Source: Kutzneria chonburiensis (lineage in GTDB: Bacteria > Actinomycetota > Actinomycetes > Mycobacteriales > Pseudonocardiaceae). Taken from it: a stretch of 64,000 bases of DNA. The translations under genes and the position numbers were made by a program. The notes beneath the pieces were generated by a model. The model saw only the letters and a list, made by a program, of their open reading frames with translations, was not told the DNA's origin and made no database searches. Where the stretch lies: the NCBI RefSeq assembly GCF_028622115.1, contig NZ_CP097263.1, forward strand, positions 7,316,001 through 7,380,000. The letters run 5' to 3'. This document shows, one piece after another, positions 43,248-51,561 of this stretch. The stretch's first letter is position 1, and each line of letters opens with the position of its first letter.

Positions 43248-43281
43248 TACTTCTCCTTCGGATTGTCCCTTGCGGGGCTAA

Positions 43282-43349
43282 CGGGTGGCCGGGGGCAACG
43301 GCCACCCGGGGAGTGGGATGCACCTGGCTGAGGGGGTCGGGTGCATCCC
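43282..43349. terminator. Two strong hairpins upstream of the chaplin-like gene
   Basis: CGGGTGGCCG/CGGCCACCCG (43282-43308) and GGGATGCACC/GGTGCATCCC (43315-43349) are perfect 10-bp stems. They lie downstream of the secreted-protein gene at 43444 and 35-100 bp before the chaplin-like start, so they may terminate the former or structure the 5' UTR of the latter. Confidence 0.55.
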
Positions 43350-43443
43350 GGGTCGTTAGCGCGGCTGGAAGGGCGCAGAAAAATGCGCACGGACCGAAAC
43401 GGTGCGGGCGTCAAAGCCCTGCGACCGCCAGCCGCGCGCGAAA

Positions 43444-44324
43444 TCAGTCAGGCGTGATGCCGGCTTGCTTGCCGGTCAGCACGGACACCGACTGCGAGGT
43501 GGCCACAACGGACCTGTACGCAGCGGCACCGAGGGTGGAGCCGAAAGGAAGCTGCTCGGGGTTGGGGACGCCGGCCGAGCCGGGGCCACCCGTTCCGAAG
43601 CAGCACGGGGCCGGCGGCACCTGGGCAGGCACGACCGGCAACGGCATGGAGTTCCTCGGGCCGGACAGGTCCGAGCTCCGGTACGGCGGCAACGGGTGCC
43701 GCACGGTGAGCGCGGTGGCGGCAGGCGCGCCGGCGACGGTCGAGTGCAGGGTGGAGCCGGCGTCGCCGGCCGGGGCGAACCCGGTCGGGTCGGTGGACTG
43801 CCTGCCGTCGGTCGTCGAGGACGCGCCGGAGAGCACGCCGATCACCGGGATCGGCAGCCGCACCGGCAGCGTGGCCAGCGGGAACTGGACCACGTGGCGC
43901 ACCAGGGTCACCGAGTCGCCGACCAGTGCGGACGGGGCCGGCTTGGCCACGTGCCGCCCTACCTGGACGAAGTCGTCCTGGACCTGGTGGGCGAACCGGT
44001 CGAAATCGGCGGAGGAGGGCAGGCTCGCCCCACTCGCCAGGCTCTGGTGCTCGGTTGCGATGGAGCCAGCGGTCGGCTTGCTCGCGGTCGCGACCGCGCG
44101 GGCCATCTCGTGCACCCCGTTGTCCGCTGATGCGGTTTCCGGCGAGTGGCCGTGCGTCGCGACCGTGTGGTTGACCGAGTCGACCACACTGTGGTCGCCG
44201 ATGGTCCCCGCGGACGCGCAGGCGGTGGAGAGGCACCACGCGGCGGCCGTCAGGCCGACCACGCCGCCGACGGTGAGCACCGCACGGGTGAGCGCGCGGC
44301 GTAGCCGCCGGCCCCCGTGATCAT
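43444..44324 (-). pseudogene. Secreted Pro-rich protein, start separated by a 1-bp frameshift
   Basis: The minus-strand frame encoding RRLRRALTRAVLTVGGVVG, an evident signal peptide (cleavage after STACASA), then about 250 soluble residues rich in Pro/Ser/His, has no usual start codon nearby except a TTG at 44466. The ATG at 44324 is out of frame by one base; adding one base to the five-base G run (plus-strand CCCCC, 44312-44316) yields MITGGRRLRRALTRAVLTVG, an ideal signal peptide. I therefore give 44324 as the likely start with a frameshift or sequence error. Function unknown; upstream of the chaplin-like gene in the same direction. Confidence 0.6.
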
Positions 44325-44523
44325 GTGCCCGTCCGTCGACAAAGAAGATCCTCTTCCGCTCGCCTGGGGAAACGCCGACATCGGTGAAGGGGCGCGAGAG
44401 GCGTCCGTGATGTCGACGCCGAGAGATAATCAGTTTCGGGCGGCCGGCGCAGCCTTGACACCGCAACTTCCCCTGAACGTGTGAACGGTGCCTTTCTGTC
44501 GGCGCCGCCGCTACGGTGATCGT

Positions 44524-45660
44524 GTGACTTCGCCCCGGCCAGGCCGCCCCGAGGACGTCAGCCAGTCCGTGCCCAAGGTGCTGCGGGTCAGCGCCGCGCT
44601 GAGCTGGCGGCTGCTGGCCGTCGCCGGCGCGGTCTGGCTCATCTCGTGGATCGTCGGCTACCTGGCGGTGGTGATCATCCCGGTGGCCATCGCGCTGCTG
44701 CTGACCGCGCTGCTCGCCCCGGCGGTCGGCCAGCTGGCGCGGTGGAAGGTGCCGCGCGGGCTGGCCACGGCGATCGTGGTGGTCGGCGGCATCGCCGTGG
44801 TCGGCGGCGTGCTCTACGGCGTGATCAGCGCGTTCGTCGGCGGCCTTCCCGACCTGCAGAAGCAGGTGGCCAGCTCGGTCGACCAGATCAAGCACTGGCT
44901 GGAGGGCCCGCCACTGCGGATCCCCGACTCGCAGCTGCTCGACCTGCCCAACCAGCTCATCAAGCTGATCCAGGACAACCAGCTGAGCATCACCACCAGC
45001 GCGCTGTCCACCGCCGCCACCCTCGGCGAGGTGCTCACCGGCGTGCTGCTGGTGCTGTTCACCACGATCTTCTTCCTGCACGACGGCGGCGGCATCTGGT
45101 CGTTCCTGACCAAGATCATCCCGGCTGACGTGCGGCCGCGGGTCGACCTGGCCGGCCGCCGCGGCTTCGCCTCCCTGGTCCGCTACGTGCGGGCCACCGC
45201 CGCGGTGGCGGTCGTGGACGCGGTCGGTATCGGTGTCGGCATCGGTGTCATCGGCGTGCCGCTGGCGGTGCCGCTGGCCGCGCTGGTGTTCCTCGGCGCG
45301 TTCATCCCGATCATCGGCGCGGTGATCGCCGGCAGCGTCGCGGTGCTGGTGGCACTGGTGGCCAAGGGCTTCTTCTGGGCACTGATCGTGCTGGTCATCG
45401 TGATCGCGGTGATGCAGCTGGAGAGTCACATCCTGCAGCCGCTGCTGCTCGGCCGGGCGGTGCAGCTGCACCCGCTGGCCGTGGTGCTGGTGATCGCGGC
45501 CGGCTTCACCTTCGGCGGCATCGCCGGCGCGCTGATGTCCGTGCCGATCCTGGCCGTGCTGAACTCGGGCATCCGGTCGCTGCTGCACGACCAGGGCATC
45601 GATCCGTCCGAAGTGGACCCGACCCGGCCACCCAAGGTGGAGCCGGGCCACGGCAAGTAG
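44524..45660 (+). CDS. AI-2E family (PerM/YdiK) permease
   Basis: 378 aa from the GTG at 44524, with a -10 box (TACGGT, 44512-44517) 6 nt upstream. Seven to eight membrane helices with the family's central soluble region (about residues 105-180) and the motifs FIPIIGAVIAGSVAVLVAL and LQPLLLGRAVQLHPLAVVLVIAAG near the C-terminus. Members transport diverse small solutes or ions; AI-2 export is shown only for a few. Substrate unknown. Confidence 0.88.
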   Translation: MTSPRPGRPEDVSQSVPKVLRVSAALSWRLLAVAGAVWLISWIVGYLAVVIIPVAIALLLTALLAPAVGQLARWKVPRGLATAIVVVGGIAVVGGVLYGVISAFVGGLPDLQKQVASSVDQIKHWLEGPPLRIPDSQLLDLPNQLIKLIQDNQLSITTSALSTAATLGEVLTGVLLVLFTTIFFLHDGGGIWSFLTKIIPADVRPRVDLAGRRGFASLVRYVRATAAVAVVDAVGIGVGIGVIGVPLAVPLAALVFLGAFIPIIGAVIAGSVAVLVALVAKGFFWALIVLVIVIAVMQLESHILQPLLLGRAVQLHPLAVVLVIAAGFTFGGIAGALMSVPILAVLNSGIRSLLHDQGIDPSEVDPTRPPKVEPGHGK

Positions 45661-46923
45661 CTAGGCCATCGCGACCAGGTTGCGACCGTAGCCCTTGGCC
45701 GACAACAGGGCCGAGTCGGCGGCGACGAGCAGGGTGGACACGTCGTAGCCGTAACGGTCCGAAGTGGACACTCCGATGCTGACGGTCAGGCCGTCCAACA
45801 CATGGGCGTGGCCGTCGGCCGCGGTCGTCGCCACCCGCAGCAGCGAGATGGCGTGCCGGACCCGCTCGGCCACCGACTCGGCCACGCCGGGACCGGTGTC
45901 CGGCAGCAGCACCACGAACTCCTCGCCGCCGAACCGCCCGACCACGTCGCCGTGCCGCACGGTGCCCCGCAGCTCACGGGCAACGGCGGCCAGCGCGGCA
46001 TCACCGGCGAGGTGCCCGACCTTGTCGTTGACCCGCTTGAAGTGGTCGAGATCCAGCAGCATCATCGCGACCGGCCGCTGCCGCGCGTTGGCCTTGGCCA
46101 GCTCGTCACGGGCTCGGAGGTCCCAGTGCACGGCGTTGGACAGCCCGGTCTTGGCGTCACGCTGGGCCGAGCGCCGCCACTGCGGCAGCTGCGCGGCCCG
46201 CTCCAGCAGGAACATCGGCGGACCGGCCAGCAGCGCGCGGATCGGGTCGGTCAGCACGGCCATCGCCATCAGCCCGCCGGTGCTGGCCGCGACGATGCCC
46301 AGCACGATGTCGATCGGCTCGCCGAACACCTCGTCCGCGCCGGCCGTCGGGGCCCGCAGCCGCAGGCCGACCGCGACCAGCACGGCCCGCGTCATCAGCA
46401 GCACGAAACCGGCCAGCACCAGCATGCCGAAGTCCCAGCTCGGCTGGTTCCAGCCGACGGTGGCTCTCGCCGCGAACACCGACAACGTGGTGGCGGCCAG
46501 GGTGAACAGCCAGCGATGGGCCTCCGGGCCCGGACCGAGCACGCCGTAGAGGGCGGGGCCGAGCAGGAGCAGCAGCGTCAGGTTGGGCGGCAACACCAGC
46601 AGGCCGGCCGACAGGTAGCAGATGTGCAGCGCCCAGGGGTTGCGGCGGGTCTCGTTGGACAACTGCGTTGCGATGGCCGTGATGACCACGACCACCAGGC
46701 CGGTGCCGGCGACCGCGCCGAAACGGCCGAGCTCGGCCAGCGTGGGCGGGGCGGTCGCGGCCAGTACGTAGCCGCCGACGGCCAGCGCGGCGAGGTCCAC
46801 TGCGATCCAGTAGACCAACGCGGGCCTCGGCAGGGTCCACATCGACCAGTCGCGCACAGCGAGTCCGTTCGTCACCCGAGGTCCGCCAGCGTCGCACACA
46901 CCGTGACGCCAGCAGAAGTCCAC
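45661..46923 (-). CDS. Membrane diguanylate cyclase
   Basis: 420 aa from GTG 46923 (a -10 box TATCCC sits 6-7 nt upstream on the minus strand); an alternative GTG is at 46875. About eight membrane helices (residues about 35-255) precede a GGDEF domain with active site GRFGGEEFVVLLPD and substrate-site DLDHFKRVNDKVGHLAGD. Expected to make cyclic di-GMP in response to a membrane signal. It abuts the AI-2E permease gene (stops adjacent) and is divergent from the histidine kinase. Confidence 0.88.
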   Translation of the reverse strand: MDFCWRHGVCDAGGPRVTNGLAVRDWSMWTLPRPALVYWIAVDLAALAVGGYVLAATAPPTLAELGRFGAVAGTGLVVVVITAIATQLSNETRRNPWALHICYLSAGLLVLPPNLTLLLLLGPALYGVLGPGPEAHRWLFTLAATTLSVFAARATVGWNQPSWDFGMLVLAGFVLLMTRAVLVAVGLRLRAPTAGADEVFGEPIDIVLGIVAASTGGLMAMAVLTDPIRALLAGPPMFLLERAAQLPQWRRSAQRDAKTGLSNAVHWDLRARDELAKANARQRPVAMMLLDLDHFKRVNDKVGHLAGDAALAAVARELRGTVRHGDVVGRFGGEEFVVLLPDTGPGVAESVAERVRHAISLLRVATTAADGHAHVLDGLTVSIGVSTSDRYGYDVSTLLVAADSALLSAKGYGRNLVAMA

Positions 46924-47060
46924 CGGTCAGGGATACCGGTCACCACTCGGTCACAGGCCCACCTCGCTGACGCTCGGCGGGTCTGCGACCCAGGTCCCTG
47001 TGCTGAATGGTTCCCTCGCAAGCTCGGTCACGGGAGGATGGGCCCGGGGAGGAGCACGTG

Positions 47061-48215
47061 GTGAACCGCAGACCAGCCATTCCGGGGATCACTCCGGACG
47101 ACGATCCGGCCACGCCGTTCTGGCGGGGCCTGATCGTGCTACGCATCGTGACCTTGGTCTTCGCCCTGGTCAGTATCTGGCTCTACCGGGGTCACTTCAA
47201 TGTGGAGTGGGCGGCCTGGGTTGTCGCCGGCGTGATGACGGTGTGGACCGGAGTGCTCACGTTCTTCTACCTTTCGCCGCCCGGCCGCCGTCCGCAGCTG
47301 GTGATCGCCGACCTGGTGCTGAACACCGTGCTGATGCTGCTGTCGGTGCCGATCGTCGGCCCGTCGCCGATGCAGAGCGGCGCGCAGACGATCACCACCC
47401 TGTGGTCCAGCGGCGCCCCGGTCGGCGGCGCGATCTACGGCGGCCGGTACTGGGGTCTGTTGTTCGGCGGCATCACCGCCGTGGCCAACATCCTGCCGCG
47501 CGGCTATTTCAACATCTACCTCGCCGAGGACACCGTCCTGCTGATCGGCGTCAGCTTCGTGGTCGGCGTGGCGTCGGAGGCGACGCGTAACTCCGCGGCC
47601 CGGGTGCGGCAGGCGCTGCGCACCGAGGCCGCGACGGCGGAGCGCGAACGGCTGGCTCGGTCCATTCACGACGGCGTGCTCCAGGTGCTGGCCCGGGTGC
47701 GCAAGCGTGGACTCGAGGTCGGCGGCGAGGCGGCGGAGATCGCCGAACTGGCCGGCGAGCAGGAGATCGCGCTGCGGTCGCTGATCGCTTCCGGGCCGCT
47801 GGAGTCCACTATGGACGGCGACACGGACCTGCGGCAGTGGGTGCAACTGCTGGCCACTCCGACGATTTCCGTGGCCGCACCGGCCACGCCGGTGCTCGTG
47901 CCTCAGGTGACCGCGGGCGAGCTGAGCGCCGCCGCGCGGGAGGCGCTGTCCAATGTGGACCGCCATGCCGGGTCGGCCGCGCGGGCCTGGGTGCTGCTGG
48001 AGGACCTCGGCGCCGAGGTGGTGCTGAGCATCCGTGACGACGGTGTCGGCATTCCCGACGGCCGGCTGGCCATCGCCGAGGCCGAGGGCCACTTGGGCGT
48101 CTCGCAGTCGATCCGGGGACGGATCGCCGACCTGGGTGGCACCGTTGAGCTGACCACGGCGCCCGGCGAGGGCACCGAGTGGGAAATGCACGTGCCGACA
48201 GGGGGAGCAGCGTGA
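47061..48215 (+). CDS. MacS-like sensor histidine kinase
   Basis: 384 aa from the GTG at 47061 (SD GGGGAGGAG). Five to six membrane helices (about residues 20-175) form the sensor; the phospho-acceptor His lies in RERLARSIHDGVLQVLARV, the NarL-type kinase H-box, and the ATPase domain has NVDRHAGS (N-box) and RDDGVGIPDG (G1). The sensor plus H-box style resembles the MacS/MadS group that Streptomyces uses for cell-division and antibiotic control. GTGA overlap with its response regulator gene. Confidence 0.88.
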   Translation: MNRRPAIPGITPDDDPATPFWRGLIVLRIVTLVFALVSIWLYRGHFNVEWAAWVVAGVMTVWTGVLTFFYLSPPGRRPQLVIADLVLNTVLMLLSVPIVGPSPMQSGAQTITTLWSSGAPVGGAIYGGRYWGLLFGGITAVANILPRGYFNIYLAEDTVLLIGVSFVVGVASEATRNSAARVRQALRTEAATAERERLARSIHDGVLQVLARVRKRGLEVGGEAAEIAELAGEQEIALRSLIASGPLESTMDGDTDLRQWVQLLATPTISVAAPATPVLVPQVTAGELSAAAREALSNVDRHAGSAARAWVLLEDLGAEVVLSIRDDGVGIPDGRLAIAEAEGHLGVSQSIRGRIADLGGTVELTTAPGEGTEWEMHVPTGGAA

Positions 48216-48865
48216 CCGTCCGGGTGATGGTGGTCGACGACCATCCGATGTGGCGGGCCGGCGTGGCCCGCGACCTCGAGGAACGGGGCTTCGAGGTGGT
48301 CGCCACGGCCAGCGACGCGCCGTCCGCCGTGCGCATCGCCGGCACCGTGCGGCCTGACGTCGTGCTGATGGACCTCAACCTCGGCGCGCAGACCGGCGTG
48401 GAGGCGACGCAGCAGATCGTCGCCGCCCGGCCGGAGACCCGAGTGCTGGTGCTGTCGGCGTCCGGCGAGCACACCGACGTGCTGGAGGCGGTGAAGGCCG
48501 GTGCCTCCGGCTACCTGCTGAAATCCGCCTCGGTCGAGGAGCTCGTCAACGCGGTCAATCGCACCGCGGAGGGTGCGGCCGTGTTCACCGCCGGGCTGGC
48601 CGGCCTGGTGCTGGGCGAGTACCGGCGGATGGCCACCGAGCCGGCCGGGCGCGAGCCCGCGCCGGAGCTGACCGGCCGGGAGACCGAGGTGCTGCGCCTG
48701 GTGGCCAAGGGGCTGACGTCCAAGCAGATCGCCACCCGCCTGGACATCTCGCCCCGCACCGTGGAGAACCACGTCCAGTCCACGCTGCGCAAGCTCCAGC
48801 TGCACAACCGGGTCGAGCTGGCCCGCTACGCCATCGAGCACGGCCTCGACGCGGACCACCACTGA
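48212..48865 (+). CDS. NarL/LuxR-family response regulator (MacR-like)
   Basis: 217 aa, GTG overlapping the kinase stop (GTGA), so the pair is translationally coupled. Receiver domain has acidic pocket VVDDHP, phospho-acceptor Asp in VVLMDLNLG and Lys in YLLKSAS. The C-terminal LuxR helix-turn-helix is TGRETEVLRLVAKGLTSKQI followed by ISPRTVENHVQSTLRKL. Regulates transcription when phosphorylated by the kinase. Confidence 0.93.
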   Translation: MTVRVMVVDDHPMWRAGVARDLEERGFEVVATASDAPSAVRIAGTVRPDVVLMDLNLGAQTGVEATQQIVAARPETRVLVLSASGEHTDVLEAVKAGASGYLLKSASVEELVNAVNRTAEGAAVFTAGLAGLVLGEYRRMATEPAGREPAPELTGRETEVLRLVAKGLTSKQIATRLDISPRTVENHVQSTLRKLQLHNRVELARYAIEHGLDADHH

Positions 48866-48903
48866 CCCCGCCCAAACGTCACATGCGCGTCGTACTTGCC
48901 TCT

Positions 48904-48934
48904 ATTCGGCACATCCGGTCCGCATGTGCCGAAT
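48904..48934. terminator. Perfect inverted repeat between convergent genes
   Basis: ATTCGGCACAT and ATGTGCCGAAT form an 11-bp perfect stem with a 9-nt loop, between the 3' ends of the response regulator (plus) and PTS enzyme I (minus) genes. Likely a bidirectional terminator; its well-conserved look also fits a dispersed repeat element, which cannot be tested here. Confidence 0.6.
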
Positions 48935-48938
48935 GGGG

Positions 48939-50597
48939 TTAGTGCTGGCGGCGTGGGGTCAGGGCGGCGCGGGCGGCCAGGCGAGCGTGCTCGGGGTCGT
49001 GGGTGGCCAGCGCTGCCTTGGCTGCCAGCTGGCACTGGTCGAAATGCACCTCGGCCAGGCCCGCGCCGACCCGGTTGAGGGCGCCGGCGTTCATGGACAG
49101 GCTGGTCATGCCCAGGCCGACCAGCACCGCCGCCAGATGCGGGTCCGCGGCCGCCTCCCCGCAGACGCCGGCCGGCTTGCCGACCTCGCCGGCCGCCTTG
49201 CCGACCAGGGCGATCAGCCGCAGCAGGGCCGGCTGCCACGGGTCGTTGAGCGCGGCCACCGCGCCGACCTGCCGGTCCGCGGCGAAGGTGTACTGGGCCA
49301 GGTCGTTGGTGCCGAGGCTGACGAAGTCCACCGCGTCGAAGATCTCGCGGGCGGTCAGCGCGGCCGCCGGCACCTCGATCATCACGCCGGCCTTGGCGAT
49401 GCCGGCCGCGCGAACCCGTTCGGCGAACCAGGACGCTTCCTCGGCGGTGGCCACCATCGGGGCCATCACCTGCACAAGCGCGCCGGTCTCGGCGGCTGCG
49501 GCGGCGATCGCCTCGAGCTGCCGGTCCAGCACGTCGGTCCGGGTGAACGCGACGCGCAGCCCGCGCACGCCCAGCGCCGGGTTGGGCTCCGGCTCCGGCG
49601 CGAGGAAGGCCAGCGGCTTGTCCGCGCCGGCGTCCAGCGTGCGGACCGTGACGGGCTTGCCGGCGAACGGCTTGAGCACCGCACTGTAGGCGGCGGTCTG
49701 CTCGGCCACACTCGGCTCGTTGGTCGCCGACAGGTAGCAGAACTCGGTGCGGAACAGGCCGACGCCCTCGGCGCCGTTGGTCGCGGCGGCGGTCGCGTCG
49801 GCGGCCGAGCCCACGTTGGCCAGCACCTTGATCCGGTTGCCGTCGAAGGTGATGCCCACGCCGTTCCAGTGGAATTCCTTGCCCGCGCCGGCCGCGAGCA
49901 CCTGGACCTGGCCGGCCGGCACCTCGACCACGCCGGTGTCGCCGTCCACGATCAGGCCGCGGATCTCGCCGAGCGCCAGCAGGCCGGTGGTGGCGACCAC
50001 GGCCGGAATGCCCAGCGAGCGGGCCAGGATCGCGGTGTGGCTGGTCGGACCGCCCTCTTCCGTGACCAGCGCCAGCACCTTGGTCGGGTCGAGGCCGGCG
50101 GTGTCGGCTGGCGCGAGGTCGCGGGCGATCAGCACGGTCGGGCCGGTCAGCGTGGGCACGCCGGGCGGCTCAACGCCCATCAGCTCGGCGACGATGCGGT
50201 CGCGCACGTCCCGGATGTCCTTGACCCGCTCGGCCATGTAGCCACCGGCCGCGGCGAGCGCGGCCGCGAAGGTCTCGGCCGCTTCGAACACGGCGCGGGC
50301 CGCTGGCAGCGACCTGGCCGTGACGAGCTTCTCGGCCTGGCTGGCCAGCGACGGGTCGGCGGCCATCATCGCGGTCGTCTCCAGCACCGCCTTGGCCTCG
50401 CCCGACGCTGCCTCGGCCCGTTCGTTCAGCCGAGCCGCGACCGCCTCGGCCGCCGGCTTGATCCGGGCCGCCTCGGCCGCCGGATCGGCCGGCGCGGGCG
50501 TCGCCGCCGGCTCCGGCAGCGGGTCCGCGACCCGTACCACCGGGCCGGAGGCCCGGCCCGCACTCACCCCGACACCCTTGAGTCGCGCGCTCGACAT
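48939..50597 (-). CDS. ptsI: PTS enzyme I (phosphoenolpyruvate-protein phosphotransferase)
   Basis: 552 aa. Phospho-His domain: TEEGGPTSHTAILARSLGIP, with the active His at about residue 188. The PEP-binding TIM barrel contains GVGLFRTEFCYL, LDAGADKPL and GLRVAFTRTDV plus the late FVSLGTNDLAQYTFAADR. It starts the sugar phosphotransferase relay by passing phosphate from PEP to HPr in the cytosol. It starts 3 bp after the sugar kinase stop; a DasR-type palindrome overlaps its start codon. Confidence 0.95.
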   Translation of the reverse strand: MSSARLKGVGVSAGRASGPVVRVADPLPEPAATPAPADPAAEAARIKPAAEAVAARLNERAEAASGEAKAVLETTAMMAADPSLASQAEKLVTARSLPAARAVFEAAETFAAALAAAGGYMAERVKDIRDVRDRIVAELMGVEPPGVPTLTGPTVLIARDLAPADTAGLDPTKVLALVTEEGGPTSHTAILARSLGIPAVVATTGLLALGEIRGLIVDGDTGVVEVPAGQVQVLAAGAGKEFHWNGVGITFDGNRIKVLANVGSAADATAAATNGAEGVGLFRTEFCYLSATNEPSVAEQTAAYSAVLKPFAGKPVTVRTLDAGADKPLAFLAPEPEPNPALGVRGLRVAFTRTDVLDRQLEAIAAAAAETGALVQVMAPMVATAEEASWFAERVRAAGIAKAGVMIEVPAAALTAREIFDAVDFVSLGTNDLAQYTFAADRQVGAVAALNDPWQPALLRLIALVGKAAGEVGKPAGVCGEAAADPHLAAVLVGLGMTSLSMNAGALNRVGAGLAEVHFDQCQLAAKAALATHDPEHARLAARAALTPRRQH

Positions 50598-50609
50598 GGT
50601 CTAGACCAT
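50596..50609. promoter_or_regulatory. Perfect DasR-type (dre) palindrome
   Basis: ATGGTCTAGACCAT is a 14-bp perfect palindrome containing TGGTCTAGACCA, the core of the dre site bound by the GntR-type regulator DasR in streptomycetes. It covers the ribokinase stop codon and the enzyme I start codon. DasR controls PTS genes in Streptomyces, so a role in repressing ptsI, possibly as an intra-operon roadblock, is plausible. Confidence 0.6.
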
Positions 50610-51494
50610 ACCCTCCGTCGAATCCACTTCACCACGGGTCGGGTACGACGCCTGCGCGCCCGGCCGCGTCACCGACACCGCCGCCACCCGGACCGCCCTT
50701 CGCGCCGCCGCGACCAGGTCGTCCCCGGCCGCGAGCTGCGTGACCAGCGCCCCGGCGAACGCGTCGCCGGCGCCGGTCGTGTCCACCGCCGTCACCTTCG
50801 GCGAGGCCACCTCCGTCGTCCCGTCCCTCTCGATGACCAGCGCCCCGGCACTGCCCAGCGTCACCACCGCCGAGCGCGGGCCAAGGTCCAGCAGCTTGCG
50901 CAGGTCCGTCTCGCCGTCCAGCAGCCACTGCGCCTCATGCTCGTTCACCACCAGCGGGTCCAGCGCGGCAAGCGTTTGCGGCGACAGCTCGGCCACCGGC
51001 GACAGGTTCAGCACCGCCCTCGTGCCGGCTTCGTGGGCCAGCGCCACCGCTCGTTCGATCGCTTCCAGCGGCACCTCCAGCGAGGCCAGCAACACCTTCG
51101 CCCCCGCGATCGCTTCCCGTGCCCCTTCGACCTGCTCGACGTCCACCGCCGAGTTCGCGCCGGGGGAGACGACGATCGTGTTCTCCCCGTCCGGCGTGAC
51201 CGTGATGTAGGCGGCCCCGGTCGGCCTGTCCGTCGTACGGACCAGGTCCAGGCGCACCCCGGTTCCGCTCATCGAGCCTCGCAGCAGCTCCCCGTGTTGG
51301 TCGTCGCCCAGCGCCCCCAGCAGCGCGACCTGCGCTTCCTGCTTCGCCGCCGCCACCGCCGCGTTGGCCCCTTTGCCGCCCGCCGCCAGCACCGTGTCCG
51401 AACCCAGCACCGTTTCGCCCGCTCCCGGCCGGCGCTCCACCCGCACCACCACGTCGGCATTGGCCGACCCGATCACCACCACCTCAACAGTCAC
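50601..51494 (-). CDS. Ribokinase-like PfkB sugar kinase
   Basis: 297 aa. PfkB motifs: N-terminal GSANADVVVRVERRPGAGET, GGKGANAAVAAAKQ (substrate side) and C-terminal DTTGAGDAFAGAL with the catalytic Asp. The set matches ribokinases; sugar specificity (ribose or another pentose/hexose) is not certain. Stands first in an operon with ptsI, 3 bp apart. Confidence 0.88.
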   Translation of the reverse strand: MTVEVVVIGSANADVVVRVERRPGAGETVLGSDTVLAAGGKGANAAVAAAKQEAQVALLGALGDDQHGELLRGSMSGTGVRLDLVRTTDRPTGAAYITVTPDGENTIVVSPGANSAVDVEQVEGAREAIAGAKVLLASLEVPLEAIERAVALAHEAGTRAVLNLSPVAELSPQTLAALDPLVVNEHEAQWLLDGETDLRKLLDLGPRSAVVTLGSAGALVIERDGTTEVASPKVTAVDTTGAGDAFAGALVTQLAAGDDLVAAARRAVRVAAVSVTRPGAQASYPTRGEVDSTEGMV

Positions 51495-51561
51495 ATCACA
51501 ACCCTGCCACGTGAGTAGTGCTACGGATCCATTCGGCGAGGTCAGGACTCATCCTTTCGGC

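Noticed and set aside
38829-43331. Long plus-strand open frame of about 1500 codons opposite the chaplin-like gene
   Set aside because: It reads through the cyclase gene in a wrong frame and opposite the repeat gene, is full of Arg/Gly/Val/His and has no domain; high GC leaves antisense frames open.
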